Of a stretch of DNA of 64,000 nt, positions 51,368-59,989 are shown piece by piece. Source of the stretch: Neisseria chenwenguii (GTDB taxonomy: Bacteria; Pseudomonadota; Gammaproteobacteria; Burkholderiales; Neisseriaceae); the NCBI RefSeq assembly GCF_002216145.1, contig NZ_CP022278.1, positions 744,001-808,000 on the forward strand, read 5' to 3'. A program made the translations under genes and the position numbers. Numbering within the stretch: the first letter of the stretch is position 1; every line of letters begins with the position of its first letter. A model generated the notes under the pieces. It made no database searches and was not told the DNA's origin. It worked only from the letters and a program-made list of their open reading frames with translations.

Positions 51368-51771
51368 GTTTCTGTTTTCCTTGATATTCAAAAGATTATG
51401 CAAACAACGCTTGGCGGTCGGCAAGATGCCGTTCGGTTTCGCCCGATACGGCGTAACACCAGCCGAATAAGTAAGTGATTTCCTGCATGATGTGTTTCCT
51501 ATTGATGGATGCTGAAGGCCGTCTGAAACGGTTAATCTTTCAACCGACGTGATTCCCGCGCAGGCGGGAATCCACGGTTAAAAACAGACAATATTTTGTT
51601 TAACACAGTTTCAGAAAGCCAAACGTGGATTCCCGCCTGCGCGGGAATCACGTCCGTGAAAATTCCGGTGCTGAGCGTAGTGGTTCGACTACGCTCAGCA
51701 ACCACCGAAGTGCTTGTGCTGAGCGCCGAAGCATTCAGACGGCCTTTTTGATTTTTGCAACGGTCTCAACC
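51368..51771. other. 404-bp intergenic region with inverted dRS3 pair
   Basis: No gene seen. ATTCCCGCGCAGGCGGGAAT (51552-51571) and its inverted relative ATTCCCGCCTGCGCGGGAAT (51629-51648) flank a core of about 57 bp. Flanking CGTGATTCCC and GGGAATCACG arms extend the inversion. Beyond them is a second palindrome, TAGTGGTTCGACTACGCTC-type (51675-51700). Confidence 0.55.
51545..51655. repeat. Inverted pair of dRS3-like repeats
   Basis: Two 20-bp dRS3-type palindromes in inverted orientation with matched 5-bp flanks (CGTGATTCCC / GGGAATCACG, and TCCACG / CGTGGA). Such units flank neisserial RS elements and can be targets for filamentous prophage. Confidence 0.65.
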
Positions 51772-52428
51772 TTACACTTCCGCAACGGTAAAACGTTCAA
51801 ACAAATGCGCTTTTTGTTCTACGTCATCGGCAATCGCGCAGGCCAGGTCGGCGGCGGAAATGTCTGCGGGCGCGCCCCCGACATTCAGCAAAACATCGTC
51901 TTTGCCCAAGCGGTATTTTCCGCTGCGCTCGAAGCGCACGGGATTTACGGCGAACATCGCGGCGGGCGAAACAAACGCCCAGTTTACATCGCGGCGCGCG
52001 CGCAGGTCGTTCAATAGATTGCGGGCGGCGTTGGCGGCGGGATAAACCTCGGCGGGGAAATCGGGGGTATCGACCAGTTGCAGGCCGGGCGCGACGTTCA
52101 GGCTGCCCGCGCCGCCGACGACCAGCAGATAAGGCACTTCGGCCGCTTTCGCCGCTTCGTTGATTGCCGCCGCGCCTTTGGCGAAATCCGCCGCCAGATT
52201 CGGGTTTTCCCAACCCGCGTTAAACGCGCTGACCACGGCGTCGAAACCTTTCAACGCCTCGGCAAAATCCGCCGCATTCACATCCGCTTTCACGGCTTTG
52301 ACGTTGCCGGCTTGGAACACTTTATCGACATTGCGGGCAAACGCGGTCACTTCATGCCCGCGCGAAGCCAGCTCTTGAACGGTTGCGTTGCCGACCAAAC
52401 CGGTTGCGCCGATGACTGCGATTTTCAT
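51772..52428 (-). CDS. NAD(P)H-binding (NmrA/YwnB-like) oxidoreductase-family protein
   Basis: A 218-residue Rossmann-fold protein starting MKIAVIGATGLVGNATVQEL, with the GxxGxxG nucleotide motif. It continues with GHEVTAFARNVDKV, VKADVNAADFAEALKGFDAVVSAFNAG (in parts) and LLVVGGAGSLNVAPG. The family includes NmrA-like redox sensors and flavin/quinone reductase-like enzymes, often induced by oxidative stress. The catalytic YxxxK of classical SDRs is absent, as in the atypical group. Function is otherwise unknown. The gene stands alone. Confidence 0.82.
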   Translation of the reverse strand: MKIAVIGATGLVGNATVQELASRGHEVTAFARNVDKVFQAGNVKAVKADVNAADFAEALKGFDAVVSAFNAGWENPNLAADFAKGAAAINEAAKAAEVPYLLVVGGAGSLNVAPGLQLVDTPDFPAEVYPAANAARNLLNDLRARRDVNWAFVSPAAMFAVNPVRFERSGKYRLGKDDVLLNVGGAPADISAADLACAIADDVEQKAHLFERFTVAEV

Positions 52429-52760
52429 GATAAATCCTTTCTTGTATATTTCGATTGATTAGACGAACGCATTGTAAGGCCGTCTGAAACGCTTGATAAG
52501 CGGGATTTTGCTGTCGGGATTATTAAGCTTAACTGTATAATCGGGGTTAGATACGGTTTTCAGACGGCCTTCAGCATTTCTTCCGCCGTAGGGTGGGTGT
52601 AAACCCACCATTCGACCGCAGTTCAAAATCAAAACGTCTGAAATGCTTCAAGCGTTTTCCTGCCTTTCAGGCAGGCAGTGGGTTCACACCTACCCTACGG
52701 TTTAGGCCGTCTGAAAAATCCGGCTCCCCGCCCGCCGCCGTTAAAAACCAAGCAAACAAA
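52429..52760. other. 332-bp intergenic region with DUS and family-A repeat
   Basis: A possible promoter region lies at 52500-52560, then a DUS (52559-52570), a full family-A copy (52586-52700) and another DUS (52704-52715) just upstream of the LysR gene start. Confidence 0.5.
52586..52700. repeat. Family-A palindromic repeat
   Basis: CCGTAGGGTGGGTGTAAACC and GGTTCACACCTACCCTACGG at the ends; 115 bp; it is the rightmost copy in the window. Confidence 0.72.
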
Positions 52761-53648
52761 ATGCAAGAAATCAAACCCCTCCTCGTCTTTGCCGCCGTTT
52801 TGGAACACGGCAGCATGAATGCCGCCGCGGCCGCGCTCGGCATGACCCCCTCTGCCGTCAGCCAGCACATCAGCCGCCTCGAAACCCTGCACGGTATCAA
52901 GCTCCTCAACCGCAGCACGCGCAGCCTGGTACCGACCGACGCCGGCCGCGCGCTCGGCGGATACTGCCGCCGTTTGCAGGACACGCTTTCCGACACCCGC
53001 CGCACCATCGGCCGTCTGAAAACCGAGCCCTCGGGCGAACTCCACATCGCGCTTACCTCAGGCATCATCGACGCGCCCGCTTTTCAGACGGCCTTGCGGC
53101 GGCTGCAAAACGAGTTCCCGAAAATCCGCCCTGTGTTCCGCTTCAGCGACACCCTCGACGACTTGCAGCACACCCCCACCGATCTCGCCATACGCGGCGG
53201 CGGCCACGCGCTCGACGACCCGAATCTGGTCGCCCGCCACCTCGCTACTTGGCCGTACCACATCTGCGCCGCACCGTCCTACCTCGACACCCTCCCGCCG
53301 ATTACCCGCCCCGAACAGCTCCACGCCTGCCGCTGGCTGCACTTTTTACCCGTGCGTACCACGCTCCACCGCGGCGGCGAAAGCTGTTTCATCGACATCG
53401 CAGACAGCATGTTCTGCAACCAACTCTCCGCCGTGCGCAGCCTGACCGTCGAAGGCTTCGGCCTCTCGCTGCAGGTCGGCGGAGAAATCGGCAGGCATTT
53501 GTCTGAAGGCCGTCTGAAAACCGTCCTGCCCGACTGGACGTTGCCGCCCGTCAACCTCTATCTGGTCACGCCCTACCGCATCCAGTCGGCGAAAACCGAA
53601 GCGGCGGTCAGAATCTTTCAGGAAAGTTTCGCAAAGGCAGCGGAATGA
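52761..53648 (+). CDS. LysR-family transcriptional regulator
   Basis: A 295-residue LysR-type regulator. The HTH is FAAVLEHGSMNAAAAALGMTPSAVSQHISRLETLHG (in parts), with the LLNRSTRSLVPTDAG wing. The effector domain follows normal family length. ATG 52761 was chosen because upstream in-frame codons fall in the family-A repeat. It is coupled by an ATGA overlap to the GIY-YIG gene (53645). Target genes are unknown. Internal DUS copies fall in the coding sequence (GRLKTE, AFQTAL). Confidence 0.87.
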   Translation: MQEIKPLLVFAAVLEHGSMNAAAAALGMTPSAVSQHISRLETLHGIKLLNRSTRSLVPTDAGRALGGYCRRLQDTLSDTRRTIGRLKTEPSGELHIALTSGIIDAPAFQTALRRLQNEFPKIRPVFRFSDTLDDLQHTPTDLAIRGGGHALDDPNLVARHLATWPYHICAAPSYLDTLPPITRPEQLHACRWLHFLPVRTTLHRGGESCFIDIADSMFCNQLSAVRSLTVEGFGLSLQVGGEIGRHLSEGRLKTVLPDWTLPPVNLYLVTPYRIQSAKTEAAVRIFQESFAKAAE

Positions 53649-53947
53649 GCGCGCAAAACACCACGGAAAAAAACGCGGAAAACTGGTGCGTTTACCTCAT
53701 CCTCTGCGCAAACGGCGCGCTCTACTGCGGCATCAGCAACCGACCCGCCGAACGCTTCGCCGCCCACGCCGCAGGCAAAGGTGCGAAATACACCCGTCTC
53801 AACAAACCGCTCGCCATGCGGATTGCCGTGCACGGCCTGAACAAAAGCGCGGCCTTGAAACGGGAAATCGAAGTGAAAAAAATGAGCGCGGAAAACAAAC
53901 GGGCGCTGTGGACAACGCTGGCGGATTTTGCGGCAGAGGCCGTCTGA
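53645..53947 (+). CDS. GIY-YIG nuclease-superfamily protein (UPF0213/YhbQ-like)
   Basis: A 100-residue single-domain protein. The GIY-YIG core appears as WCVYLILCANGALYCGISNRPAERFAAHAAG (in parts), with the Tyr-Tyr and Arg motif and HxxG following, then KYTRLNKPLAMRIAVHGLNKSAALKREIEVKK. This matches the YhbQ/UPF0213 group, proposed DNA-processing nucleases. The last codons GCC GTC TGA come from an AG-DUS, which supplies the stop. Its start overlaps the LysR stop (ATGA). Confidence 0.85.
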   Translation: MSAQNTTEKNAENWCVYLILCANGALYCGISNRPAERFAAHAAGKGAKYTRLNKPLAMRIAVHGLNKSAALKREIEVKKMSAENKRALWTTLADFAAEAV

Positions 53948-54016
53948 AAACCCGCATTCCCGCCCCCGCCCGTTTGTTATAAAATCCCCGCATCGTTCAC
54001 ACAGGAAACCCGCTTT

Positions 54017-54727
54017 ATGAATGCCACACACAACGTTGACGACAAAGAAATCGCCAAATTCAGCCAAATCGCCGACAAATGGTGGGACAAAAACGGCGAG
54101 TTCAAACCCCTGCACGACATCAACCCGCTGCGCCTCGGCTACATCGACCGCTTGGGCAGACTCGCGGGCAAGCAGGTGCTCGACGTCGGCTGCGGCGGCG
54201 GCATTTTGAGCGAAAGCATGGCCAAACGCGGCGCGGCGCACGTTACCGGCATCGACATGGCGGAAAAATCGCTGCAAACCGCCCAAGCCCACGCCGCGCG
54301 GCAGGGCGTTTCCAACGCCGCCTACCGCTGTATCCGCGTCGAAGACTTGGCCGAAGAAATGCCGCACAGCTTTGACATCGTAACCTGCATGGAAATGATG
54401 GAACACGTTCCTAACCCCTCCGCCATCGTCAAAGCCTGCGCCAAGCTGGTCAAACCCGAGGGCATGGTGTTTTTCTCCACCATCAACCGCAACCCGAAAT
54501 CCTATCTCCACCTGATTGTCGGCGCGGAATACGTTTTGAATTTCGTCCCCAAAGGCACGCACGACTGGCAGAAATTCATCACCCCCGCCGAGCTGGCGCG
54601 GATGTGCCGCCAAGCGGGGCTGGACATGGTGGACGGCAAGGGCGTGAAATACAATCTGCTCACCAAGCAGTATCATGTCAGCGACAATACCGATGTGAAC
54701 TATATGATCGCCTGCCGCCCGGCTTGA
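54017..54727 (+). CDS. ubiG: Ubiquinone biosynthesis O-methyltransferase UbiG
   Basis: UbiG performs both O-methylations in ubiquinone synthesis using SAM. The 236-residue protein has [33 protein letters not shown] (in parts), SAM motif [21 protein letters not shown], post-[13 protein letters not shown], motif [16 protein letters not shown] and the [28 protein letters not shown] block specific to UbiG. The gene is intact. The ATG at 54017 has an ACAGGAAA site. Confidence 0.96.
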   Translation: MNATHNVDDKEIAKFSQIADKWWDKNGEFKPLHDINPLRLGYIDRLGRLAGKQVLDVGCGGGILSESMAKRGAAHVTGIDMAEKSLQTAQAHAARQGVSNAAYRCIRVEDLAEEMPHSFDIVTCMEMMEHVPNPSAIVKACAKLVKPEGMVFFSTINRNPKSYLHLIVGAEYVLNFVPKGTHDWQKFITPAELARMCRQAGLDMVDGKGVKYNLLTKQYHVSDNTDVNYMIACRPA

Positions 54728-54742
54728 TGTTTGGGCAAACCA

Positions 54743-54785
54743 AAGGCCGTCTGAAAAGTTGGAATGCTTTTCAGACGGCCTTTGG
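54743..54785. terminator. Inverted AG-DUS hairpin after ubiG
   Basis: AAAGGCCGTCTGAAAAG and CTTTTCAGACGGCCTTT around a 9-base loop. Confidence 0.75.
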
Positions 54786-54800
54786 TTTTTTAGAAAGGTC

Positions 54801-54839
54801 GTAGGTACGGTTAGCCGCCCGAAAGCGGCGTAATCGTAC
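54801..54839. repeat. GTACGGTTA palindromic repeat, copy 4
   Basis: GTAGGTACGGTTAGCCGCC then GGCGGCTAACCGTACCTAC, with the reverse member 82 bp away (54921-54960), forming a head-to-head pair. Confidence 0.65.
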
Positions 54840-54920
54840 AACCCTGCGCAAACCGTACCGTGCAAATTACCCCCGCCTGTCTTTTTTCAAACGGCATCGG
54901 CAGACTTTTCCCGTAGTGAG

Positions 54921-54960
54921 GCGTACGGTTACGCCGCTTTCGGGCGGCTAACCGTACCTA
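54921..54960. repeat. GTACGGTTA palindromic repeat, copy 5
   Basis: GCGTACGGTTACGCCGC and GGCGGCTAACCGTACCTAC, overlapping the stop codon of ppk at its right edge. Confidence 0.6.
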
Positions 54961-57015
54961 CCGCCCGTATTCCGCCCACAGCCCTTCCTGCAATCCCTGC
55001 GGGGTTTCGTTTTCAGACGGCCTGATGCGGGTGTAGCTGCCGTCGGGCTGCATCAGCCAGGCTTTGGTATTGTCGGCGAGCGCCATCTGCAAGCCTTCGC
55101 GGATAACGCGGGCTTTGAGGGCGGGGGTTTCGACGGGGGTGGCGACTTCAATGCGGCGGAAGAAGTTGCGCCCCATCCAGTCGGCGCTGGCGATGTAGGT
55201 GTTTTCTTCGCCGCCGTTGTAGAAATAATAGACGCGCGAGTGTTCGAGCTGGCGGCCGATAATAGAAACGACGCGGATATTTTCCGAGAGGCCTTTTACG
55301 CCCGGGCGCAGGGTGCACATGCCGCGTACGATAAGGTTGATTTTGACGCCTGCGGCTGCGGCTTCGTAAAGGGCGTCGATGGCGGTCGGCTCGATCAGCG
55401 AATTCATCTTGGCGGTGATTTTCGCGGGGCGGCCGGCTTTGGCGTGCTCGGTTTCGCGGCGGATACTGTCGATGACCATTTTGTGCAGGGTAAACGGGCT
55501 TTGGTAGAGTTTGTTCAGACGGCCCGGTTTGCCTAAACCTGTGATTTCCATGAATAAAGTGTTGACGTCGGCGGTAATTTGTTCGTCGGCGGTAATCAGG
55601 CCGAAGTCGGTGTAGATTTTGGATGTGCCTTGATGGTAGTTGCCGGTGCCGAGGTGGGCGTAGCGTTTCAGACGGCCTTGTTCGCGGCGGATGACGAGCG
55701 CCATTTTGGCATGGACTTTGTAGCCGAATACGCCGTACACGACGTGTGCGCCGGCGTTTTCGAGCTGTTGCGCCCAATTGACGTTGGTGGCTTCGTCGAA
55801 ACGCGCCATCAGTTCGACGACGACGGTTACCTGTTTGCCCGCGAGCGCGGCTTTCATCAGCGCGCGCACGAGTTCGGATTTGCTGCCGGTGCGGTAGATG
55901 GTCATTTTGACCGCCAAAACGTCGGGATCGGCGGCGGCTTCCTGAATCATCTGAACGACGGGTTCGAACGATTGGTAAGGGTGGTGCAGCAAAATGGTTT
56001 CCTGTGCGGCGAGGTCGAAAACCGAACCGTTTTTTTGCAGCTTTTTCAGACGGCCTGCCTGCATTTGCGGGAATTTCAAATCAGCGCGGTCAACCAAATC
56101 GGGCACGGCGTTGAGGCGCACGAGATTGACGGGGCCTTTGACCTGATACAGCTCGGCGGCGGCAAGCTGGAACTGTTCCAATAAAAAATCATGGATATAG
56201 GCGGGGCAGGTGTCGGCGACTTCGAGGCGCACGCCGTCGCCGTATTCGCGGTCGTGCAATTCGTTCTGCACCGCCATGCGCAGGTTTTGCAGGTCGTCTT
56301 CGTCCACCGTCAGATCGCTGTCGCGCGTGAGGCGGAATTGGTAACAGCCTTTGACCTTCATGCCCAAAAACAGTTTCTGCACATGGGCGTGCAGAATCGA
56401 CGATAAAAACACGAAGCCATGCCCGCCGTCACAGATTTCAGACGGCATCGGCACGACGCGCGGCAAAATGCGCGGCGCCTGCACAATCGCCATTTTCGAC
56501 GGGCGGCCGAACGCGTCCGTGCCTTCCAATTCCACCGCGAAATTCAGCGATTTGTTGAGCGGGCGCGGAAACGGGTGCGAGGGATCGAGGCCGATGGGGG
56601 TCAACACGGGCAGAAGCTCGTTGTCGAAATAGGCTTCGATCCAGGCTTTCTGCGCCGCCGTCCAGTTGCGGCGGCGGTAGAAATGGATGTTTTCTTTCGC
56701 CAGCTCGGGCTGCAAAACGTCGTTGAACAACGCATATTGCTCGGCAATCAGCGCGTGCACTTCGGCGGTTACGGCGGCGATGGTTTCAGACGGTGTTTTG
56801 CCGTTGTCCAACACCGTATTCGGATGCAGCTTCTGCTCGCGCTTGAGCCACGCCATGCGTACTTCGAAAAATTCGTCGAGATTCGAGGAAACGATGCACA
56901 AAAATCGCAGCCGCTCTAAAAGCGGCACGCTTTCATCCTGCGCCTGCGCCAACACGCGGCGGTTGAACGCCAAGAGGCTCAATTCGCGGCAGAGGATACG
57001 GTTTTGATCGGACAT
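54958..57015 (-). CDS. ppk: Polyphosphate kinase 1
   Basis: PPK1 polymerises the gamma-phosphate of ATP into polyphosphate. The 685-residue protein begins MSDQNRILCRELSLLAFNRR (N-domain). It has the SSNLDEFFEVRMAWLK block and the autophosphorylated His in VFGYKVHAKMALVIRREQG. The second conserved His lies in QLEHSRVYYFYNGGEENTYIASADWMGRN (in parts), with the YHQGTSKIYTDFGLI phosphate-binding segment. The length matches the family. The start at 57015 is preferred over a Met 12 codons upstream. Its last base overlaps a GTACGGTTA repeat. Confidence 0.96.
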   Translation of the reverse strand: MSDQNRILCRELSLLAFNRRVLAQAQDESVPLLERLRFLCIVSSNLDEFFEVRMAWLKREQKLHPNTVLDNGKTPSETIAAVTAEVHALIAEQYALFNDVLQPELAKENIHFYRRRNWTAAQKAWIEAYFDNELLPVLTPIGLDPSHPFPRPLNKSLNFAVELEGTDAFGRPSKMAIVQAPRILPRVVPMPSEICDGGHGFVFLSSILHAHVQKLFLGMKVKGCYQFRLTRDSDLTVDEDDLQNLRMAVQNELHDREYGDGVRLEVADTCPAYIHDFLLEQFQLAAAELYQVKGPVNLVRLNAVPDLVDRADLKFPQMQAGRLKKLQKNGSVFDLAAQETILLHHPYQSFEPVVQMIQEAAADPDVLAVKMTIYRTGSKSELVRALMKAALAGKQVTVVVELMARFDEATNVNWAQQLENAGAHVVYGVFGYKVHAKMALVIRREQGRLKRYAHLGTGNYHQGTSKIYTDFGLITADEQITADVNTLFMEITGLGKPGRLNKLYQSPFTLHKMVIDSIRRETEHAKAGRPAKITAKMNSLIEPTAIDALYEAAAAGVKINLIVRGMCTLRPGVKGLSENIRVVSIIGRQLEHSRVYYFYNGGEENTYIASADWMGRNFFRRIEVATPVETPALKARVIREGLQMALADNTKAWLMQPDGSYTRIRPSENETPQGLQEGLWAEYGR

Positions 57016-57284
57016 GGCGGGCTTTCTGTTGCTGTTTTTATAACGGCACAAGGCCGTCTGAATGATGTTTGAAGTATAGCGCGTTTCGGCGGCAAAGCAT
57101 CAGCTTGGGCGGGGATTTTTCAGACGGCCTGTGGCGTCGCGGCAAACGGAAAACGGCGTAAAGGCCGTCTGAAATACATGCCGAACTACATCAGCCTACA
57201 CAAAATCCCGTCAAAATATACAAATAACTATTTTAAAATCAAATTATTATGAAAATTTCTTAATGTAAAAACCAATCTCGTTCT

Positions 57285-57313
57285 TTGACAAACCTTAACC
57301 GTTCGCCTAATAT
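57285..57313 (+). promoter_or_regulatory. Near-consensus promoter of gltS
   Basis: TTGACA (57285-57290), a 17-base spacer and TAATAT (57308-57313) lie 50 bases before the gltS ATG, which has a GGAGAG ribosome-binding site. Upstream (57180-57280) is AT-rich, suggesting an UP-type element. The 57016-57284 stretch is otherwise gene-free with DUS motifs. Confidence 0.7.
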
Positions 57314-57363
57314 CAGTCGGGTTTCATCTTTTCCAAGAAAAATATTTTAGGAGAGCCCGAATT

Positions 57364-58590
57364 ATGGAATGGGAATTCAACAGCTACTACACCTTAATCG
57401 CTGCTACTGCCGTTTTACTTTCAGGGAAATGGCTGGTCGGAAAAATCCGTTTTCTGCGTGATTTCAACATCCCCGAGCCGGTTGCCGGCGGTCTGATTGC
57501 CGCCATGATTCTGTTTGCGCTGCACCAGTTTTACGGCGTCAGCTTCAAATTCGAAAAACCGCTGCAAGACGCATTCATGCTGATTTTCTTTACCTCCATC
57601 GGCCTGAGTGCGGACTTTTCCCGCCTGAAGGCAGGCGGTTTGCCGCTGGTTGTGTTTACCGTAGTCGTCGGTATCTTTATCGCCGTTCAAAACCTTGTCG
57701 GCGTCGGTCTGGCTTCGGCTTTCGGACTGGAGCCGATGATCGGGTTGCTGACAGGCTCGATCGCGCTGACCGGCGGACACGGAACGGCAGGCGCATGGGG
57801 GGCAACCATGGAAAAACTCGGCATCGTCGGCGCAACCGGGCTGGGCATCGCCTCCGCCACTTTCGGCCTGGTATTCGGCGGCATCATCGGCGGCCCCGTC
57901 GCCCGCCGCCTCATCAACAAACAGGGACGCAAACCTACCAACGCCGAAACCCTGTCGGCAGGCACAAACGACGACAATACCGACGACGTGTTTGAAAAAG
58001 CCGTACGACCGCGCCTGATTACCGCCGATTCCGCCATCGAAACGCTGGCGATGTTTGCCGCCAGTATCGCGTTCGGTCAGATTATGGATACCATCGACAG
58101 CACTTATTTCCCCGGCTGGATGAACCTGCCGAAATTCGTTTGGTGTCTGTTTGGCGGCGTGGTTTTGCGCAATATCCTGACTTCCGCGTTTAAAATGAAT
58201 ATGTTCGACCGCGCGATTGACGTATTCGGCAACGCCTCGCTGTCGCTCTTTTTGGCGATGGCGCTGTTGAACCTGAAACTGTGGGAACTTACCGACCTGG
58301 CCGGTCCCGTAACCGTTATTCTGCTGGTTCAAACCGTTGTGATGATGGTTTACGCCACGTTTGTAACCTACGTTTTCATGGGTCGCGACTACGACTCCGC
58401 CGTACTCGCCGCCGGCCACTGCGGCTTCGGTTTGGGTGCGACGCCGACCGCCGTTGCCAATATGCAGTCCATCACCAACACTTTCGGCCCTTCGCACAAA
58501 GCGTTTTTGATTGTACCCATGGTCGGCGCGTTTTTCGTGGACATCATCAACGCCGTGATTTTGTCGGGTTTCTTAAACTTCCTCAAATAA
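57364..58590 (+). CDS. gltS: Sodium/glutamate symporter GltS
   Basis: A 408-residue, about 10-helix Na+:glutamate symporter. GltS repeats are visible: FNIPEPVAGGLIAAMILFALH, FFTSIGLSADFSRLKAGG, GLLTGSIALTGGHGTAGAWGATM (reentrant loop) and the second-half partner GHCGFGLGATPTAVANMQSIT. It ends FFVDIINAVILSGFLNFLK. Import of glutamate would supply carbon and nitrogen. The promoter is near consensus, suggesting high expression. It is intact and monocistronic with a strong terminator. Confidence 0.94.
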   Translation: MEWEFNSYYTLIAATAVLLSGKWLVGKIRFLRDFNIPEPVAGGLIAAMILFALHQFYGVSFKFEKPLQDAFMLIFFTSIGLSADFSRLKAGGLPLVVFTVVVGIFIAVQNLVGVGLASAFGLEPMIGLLTGSIALTGGHGTAGAWGATMEKLGIVGATGLGIASATFGLVFGGIIGGPVARRLINKQGRKPTNAETLSAGTNDDNTDDVFEKAVRPRLITADSAIETLAMFAASIAFGQIMDTIDSTYFPGWMNLPKFVWCLFGGVVLRNILTSAFKMNMFDRAIDVFGNASLSLFLAMALLNLKLWELTDLAGPVTVILLVQTVVMMVYATFVTYVFMGRDYDSAVLAAGHCGFGLGATPTAVANMQSITNTFGPSHKAFLIVPMVGAFFVDIINAVILSGFLNFLK

Positions 58591-58610
58591 TCGGTTAACA
58601 AAACGAAAAA

Positions 58611-58641
58611 GCCCCCGCAGCAGCTTACCTGACGCGGGGGC
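58611..58641 (+). terminator. Rho-independent terminator after gltS
   Basis: GCCCCCGC and GCGGGGGC arms around a 15-base loop, followed by TTTTG. It is not DUS-derived. Confidence 0.8.
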
Positions 58642-58773
58642 TTTTGCTATTATGCCGTCTGAAAAACTTTTAAAAACATCATTGTGGTGTTCTGCCGCAA
58701 TCCGATTTATCGGAAAACCTTTTTCAGACGGCCTTAACATTCCGTCTGAAAAAACCATCTTCAGGAGTAAACC

Positions 58774-59793
58774 ATGTATAAAAAACTGCTGGCCGTTTCC
58801 CTTGCCGCCGTGCTCTTGAGCGCGTGCAGCGGCGACAAAGCCGAACAGAAACCGACGCTGTCGTGCAACGACCCCGCCGTCTTACAAAGCGTGAAAACCA
58901 ACATCCAAGACATCGTCAAACAAGACGCCCGCTCTTACGCGCGCAGCGACGCCCTCCAGTTTGTCGATGCCGACAAAATCATCGCCGCCGCCACCCAGCT
59001 CGAAATCTCGCTGGAAAACCCCGCCGAAATCCAAGAAGGCGGCAAAACCCTGTGCAGCGCCGGTTTGAAAATCCAAATCCCTACCGACATCATGAAAACC
59101 GCCGAAACCAACAGCCCGCTGGTCTATAACGAAGTCGGCCTGATCCAATGGATTACCCGGAAAATCAACGGCAGCGGCCTGAGCTTCGATCAAGGCGCGT
59201 TCCAAACCGAACTGCGCTACACCCCGAGCCAGACCGACGGTGCAAATTTTGAAGACAACACACTGACCGCCACCGCCCAAACCCTCTCTGCCGCCCTGAT
59301 GCCCTACGGTATCAAAAGCATCGTCATGATCGACGGCGAACCCGTTTCCCGCGAGCAGGCACTCAAGCTCTCTTCCGAGAAATTCGCCGAACCTTCCGAC
59401 GACAGTTCGCCCGATCCGCAGGACATTCTCGACAACAACGCCGCCAGCGGCACATCCGGCCTGCCCGACGACACAGCAGCCTCATCAGCCGAAGTCTTGA
59501 ACCCCGTCGAAACCCTGTCTGACCACACCGCCCAAGCCGACCTCGATGCCGCCCGCGACCAAAACCGCCGCGCCGACGAAGAGGTCAACCGCGTATGGCG
59601 CAGCATGGACGGCAGCATCCGCAAGACCCTGCAATCCGAGCAGCGCAGTTGGATTCAGAACAAACAGCAAAACTGCCAGCGTGCCGCCGCCCAAGCCGAT
59701 GATCCTGCGCAGGCCGAATACCGCCGCCTCCAATGCGAAACCCGCATGAGCCGCGAGCGCGTGCAATATTTGAAAGGTTATACGATCAACTAG
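58774..59793 (+). CDS. Lipoprotein with C-terminal LprI-like domain
   Basis: A 339-residue precursor. The leader MYKKLLAVSLAAVLLSAC ends in an LSAC lipobox. Residues about 25-215 form an uncharacterised domain (TLSCNDPAVLQSVKTNIQDIVKQDARSYARSD, in parts). An acidic Ser/Asp-rich linker follows (about 200-245). The C-terminal 80 residues match the LprI/DUF1311 pattern (DLDAARDQNRRADEEVNRVWRSMDGSIRKTLQSEQRSWIQNKQQNCQ, in parts, with Cys in RRLQCETRMSRERVQYL). LprI domains of other bacteria inhibit lysozyme, so this may be another envelope lysozyme inhibitor; that role is inferred. Confidence 0.78.
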   Translation: MYKKLLAVSLAAVLLSACSGDKAEQKPTLSCNDPAVLQSVKTNIQDIVKQDARSYARSDALQFVDADKIIAAATQLEISLENPAEIQEGGKTLCSAGLKIQIPTDIMKTAETNSPLVYNEVGLIQWITRKINGSGLSFDQGAFQTELRYTPSQTDGANFEDNTLTATAQTLSAALMPYGIKSIVMIDGEPVSREQALKLSSEKFAEPSDDSSPDPQDILDNNAASGTSGLPDDTAASSAEVLNPVETLSDHTAQADLDAARDQNRRADEEVNRVWRSMDGSIRKTLQSEQRSWIQNKQQNCQRAAAQADDPAQAEYRRLQCETRMSRERVQYLKGYTIN

Positions 59794-59809
59794 GCGGAAG
59801 CCTGAACAT

Positions 59810-59849
59810 AAGGCCGTCTGAAAACCGACGCAGCGTTTTCAGACGGCCT
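59810..59849. terminator. Inverted AG-DUS hairpin
   Basis: AAGGCCGTCTGAAAAC and GTTTTCAGACGGCCT after the LprI-like gene. Confidence 0.7.
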
Positions 59850-59989
59850 GTTTTATTGTGCCAAACCCAAAGGCCGTCTGAAAAAACAAAACGGATATTT
59901 TTCAGCAACTTCAGTTATCTTTTCAACAGTTTCGGTTATAATCGCTGCTTTTCCCCGCTGCGCGCGCAGCCCGTTTTTTAGGATACGCC

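Noticed and set aside
54958..57015. RTX or repeat-like secreted protein in the ppk strand
   Set aside because: Motifs for PPK1 are complete, and antisense ORFs here are shadows.
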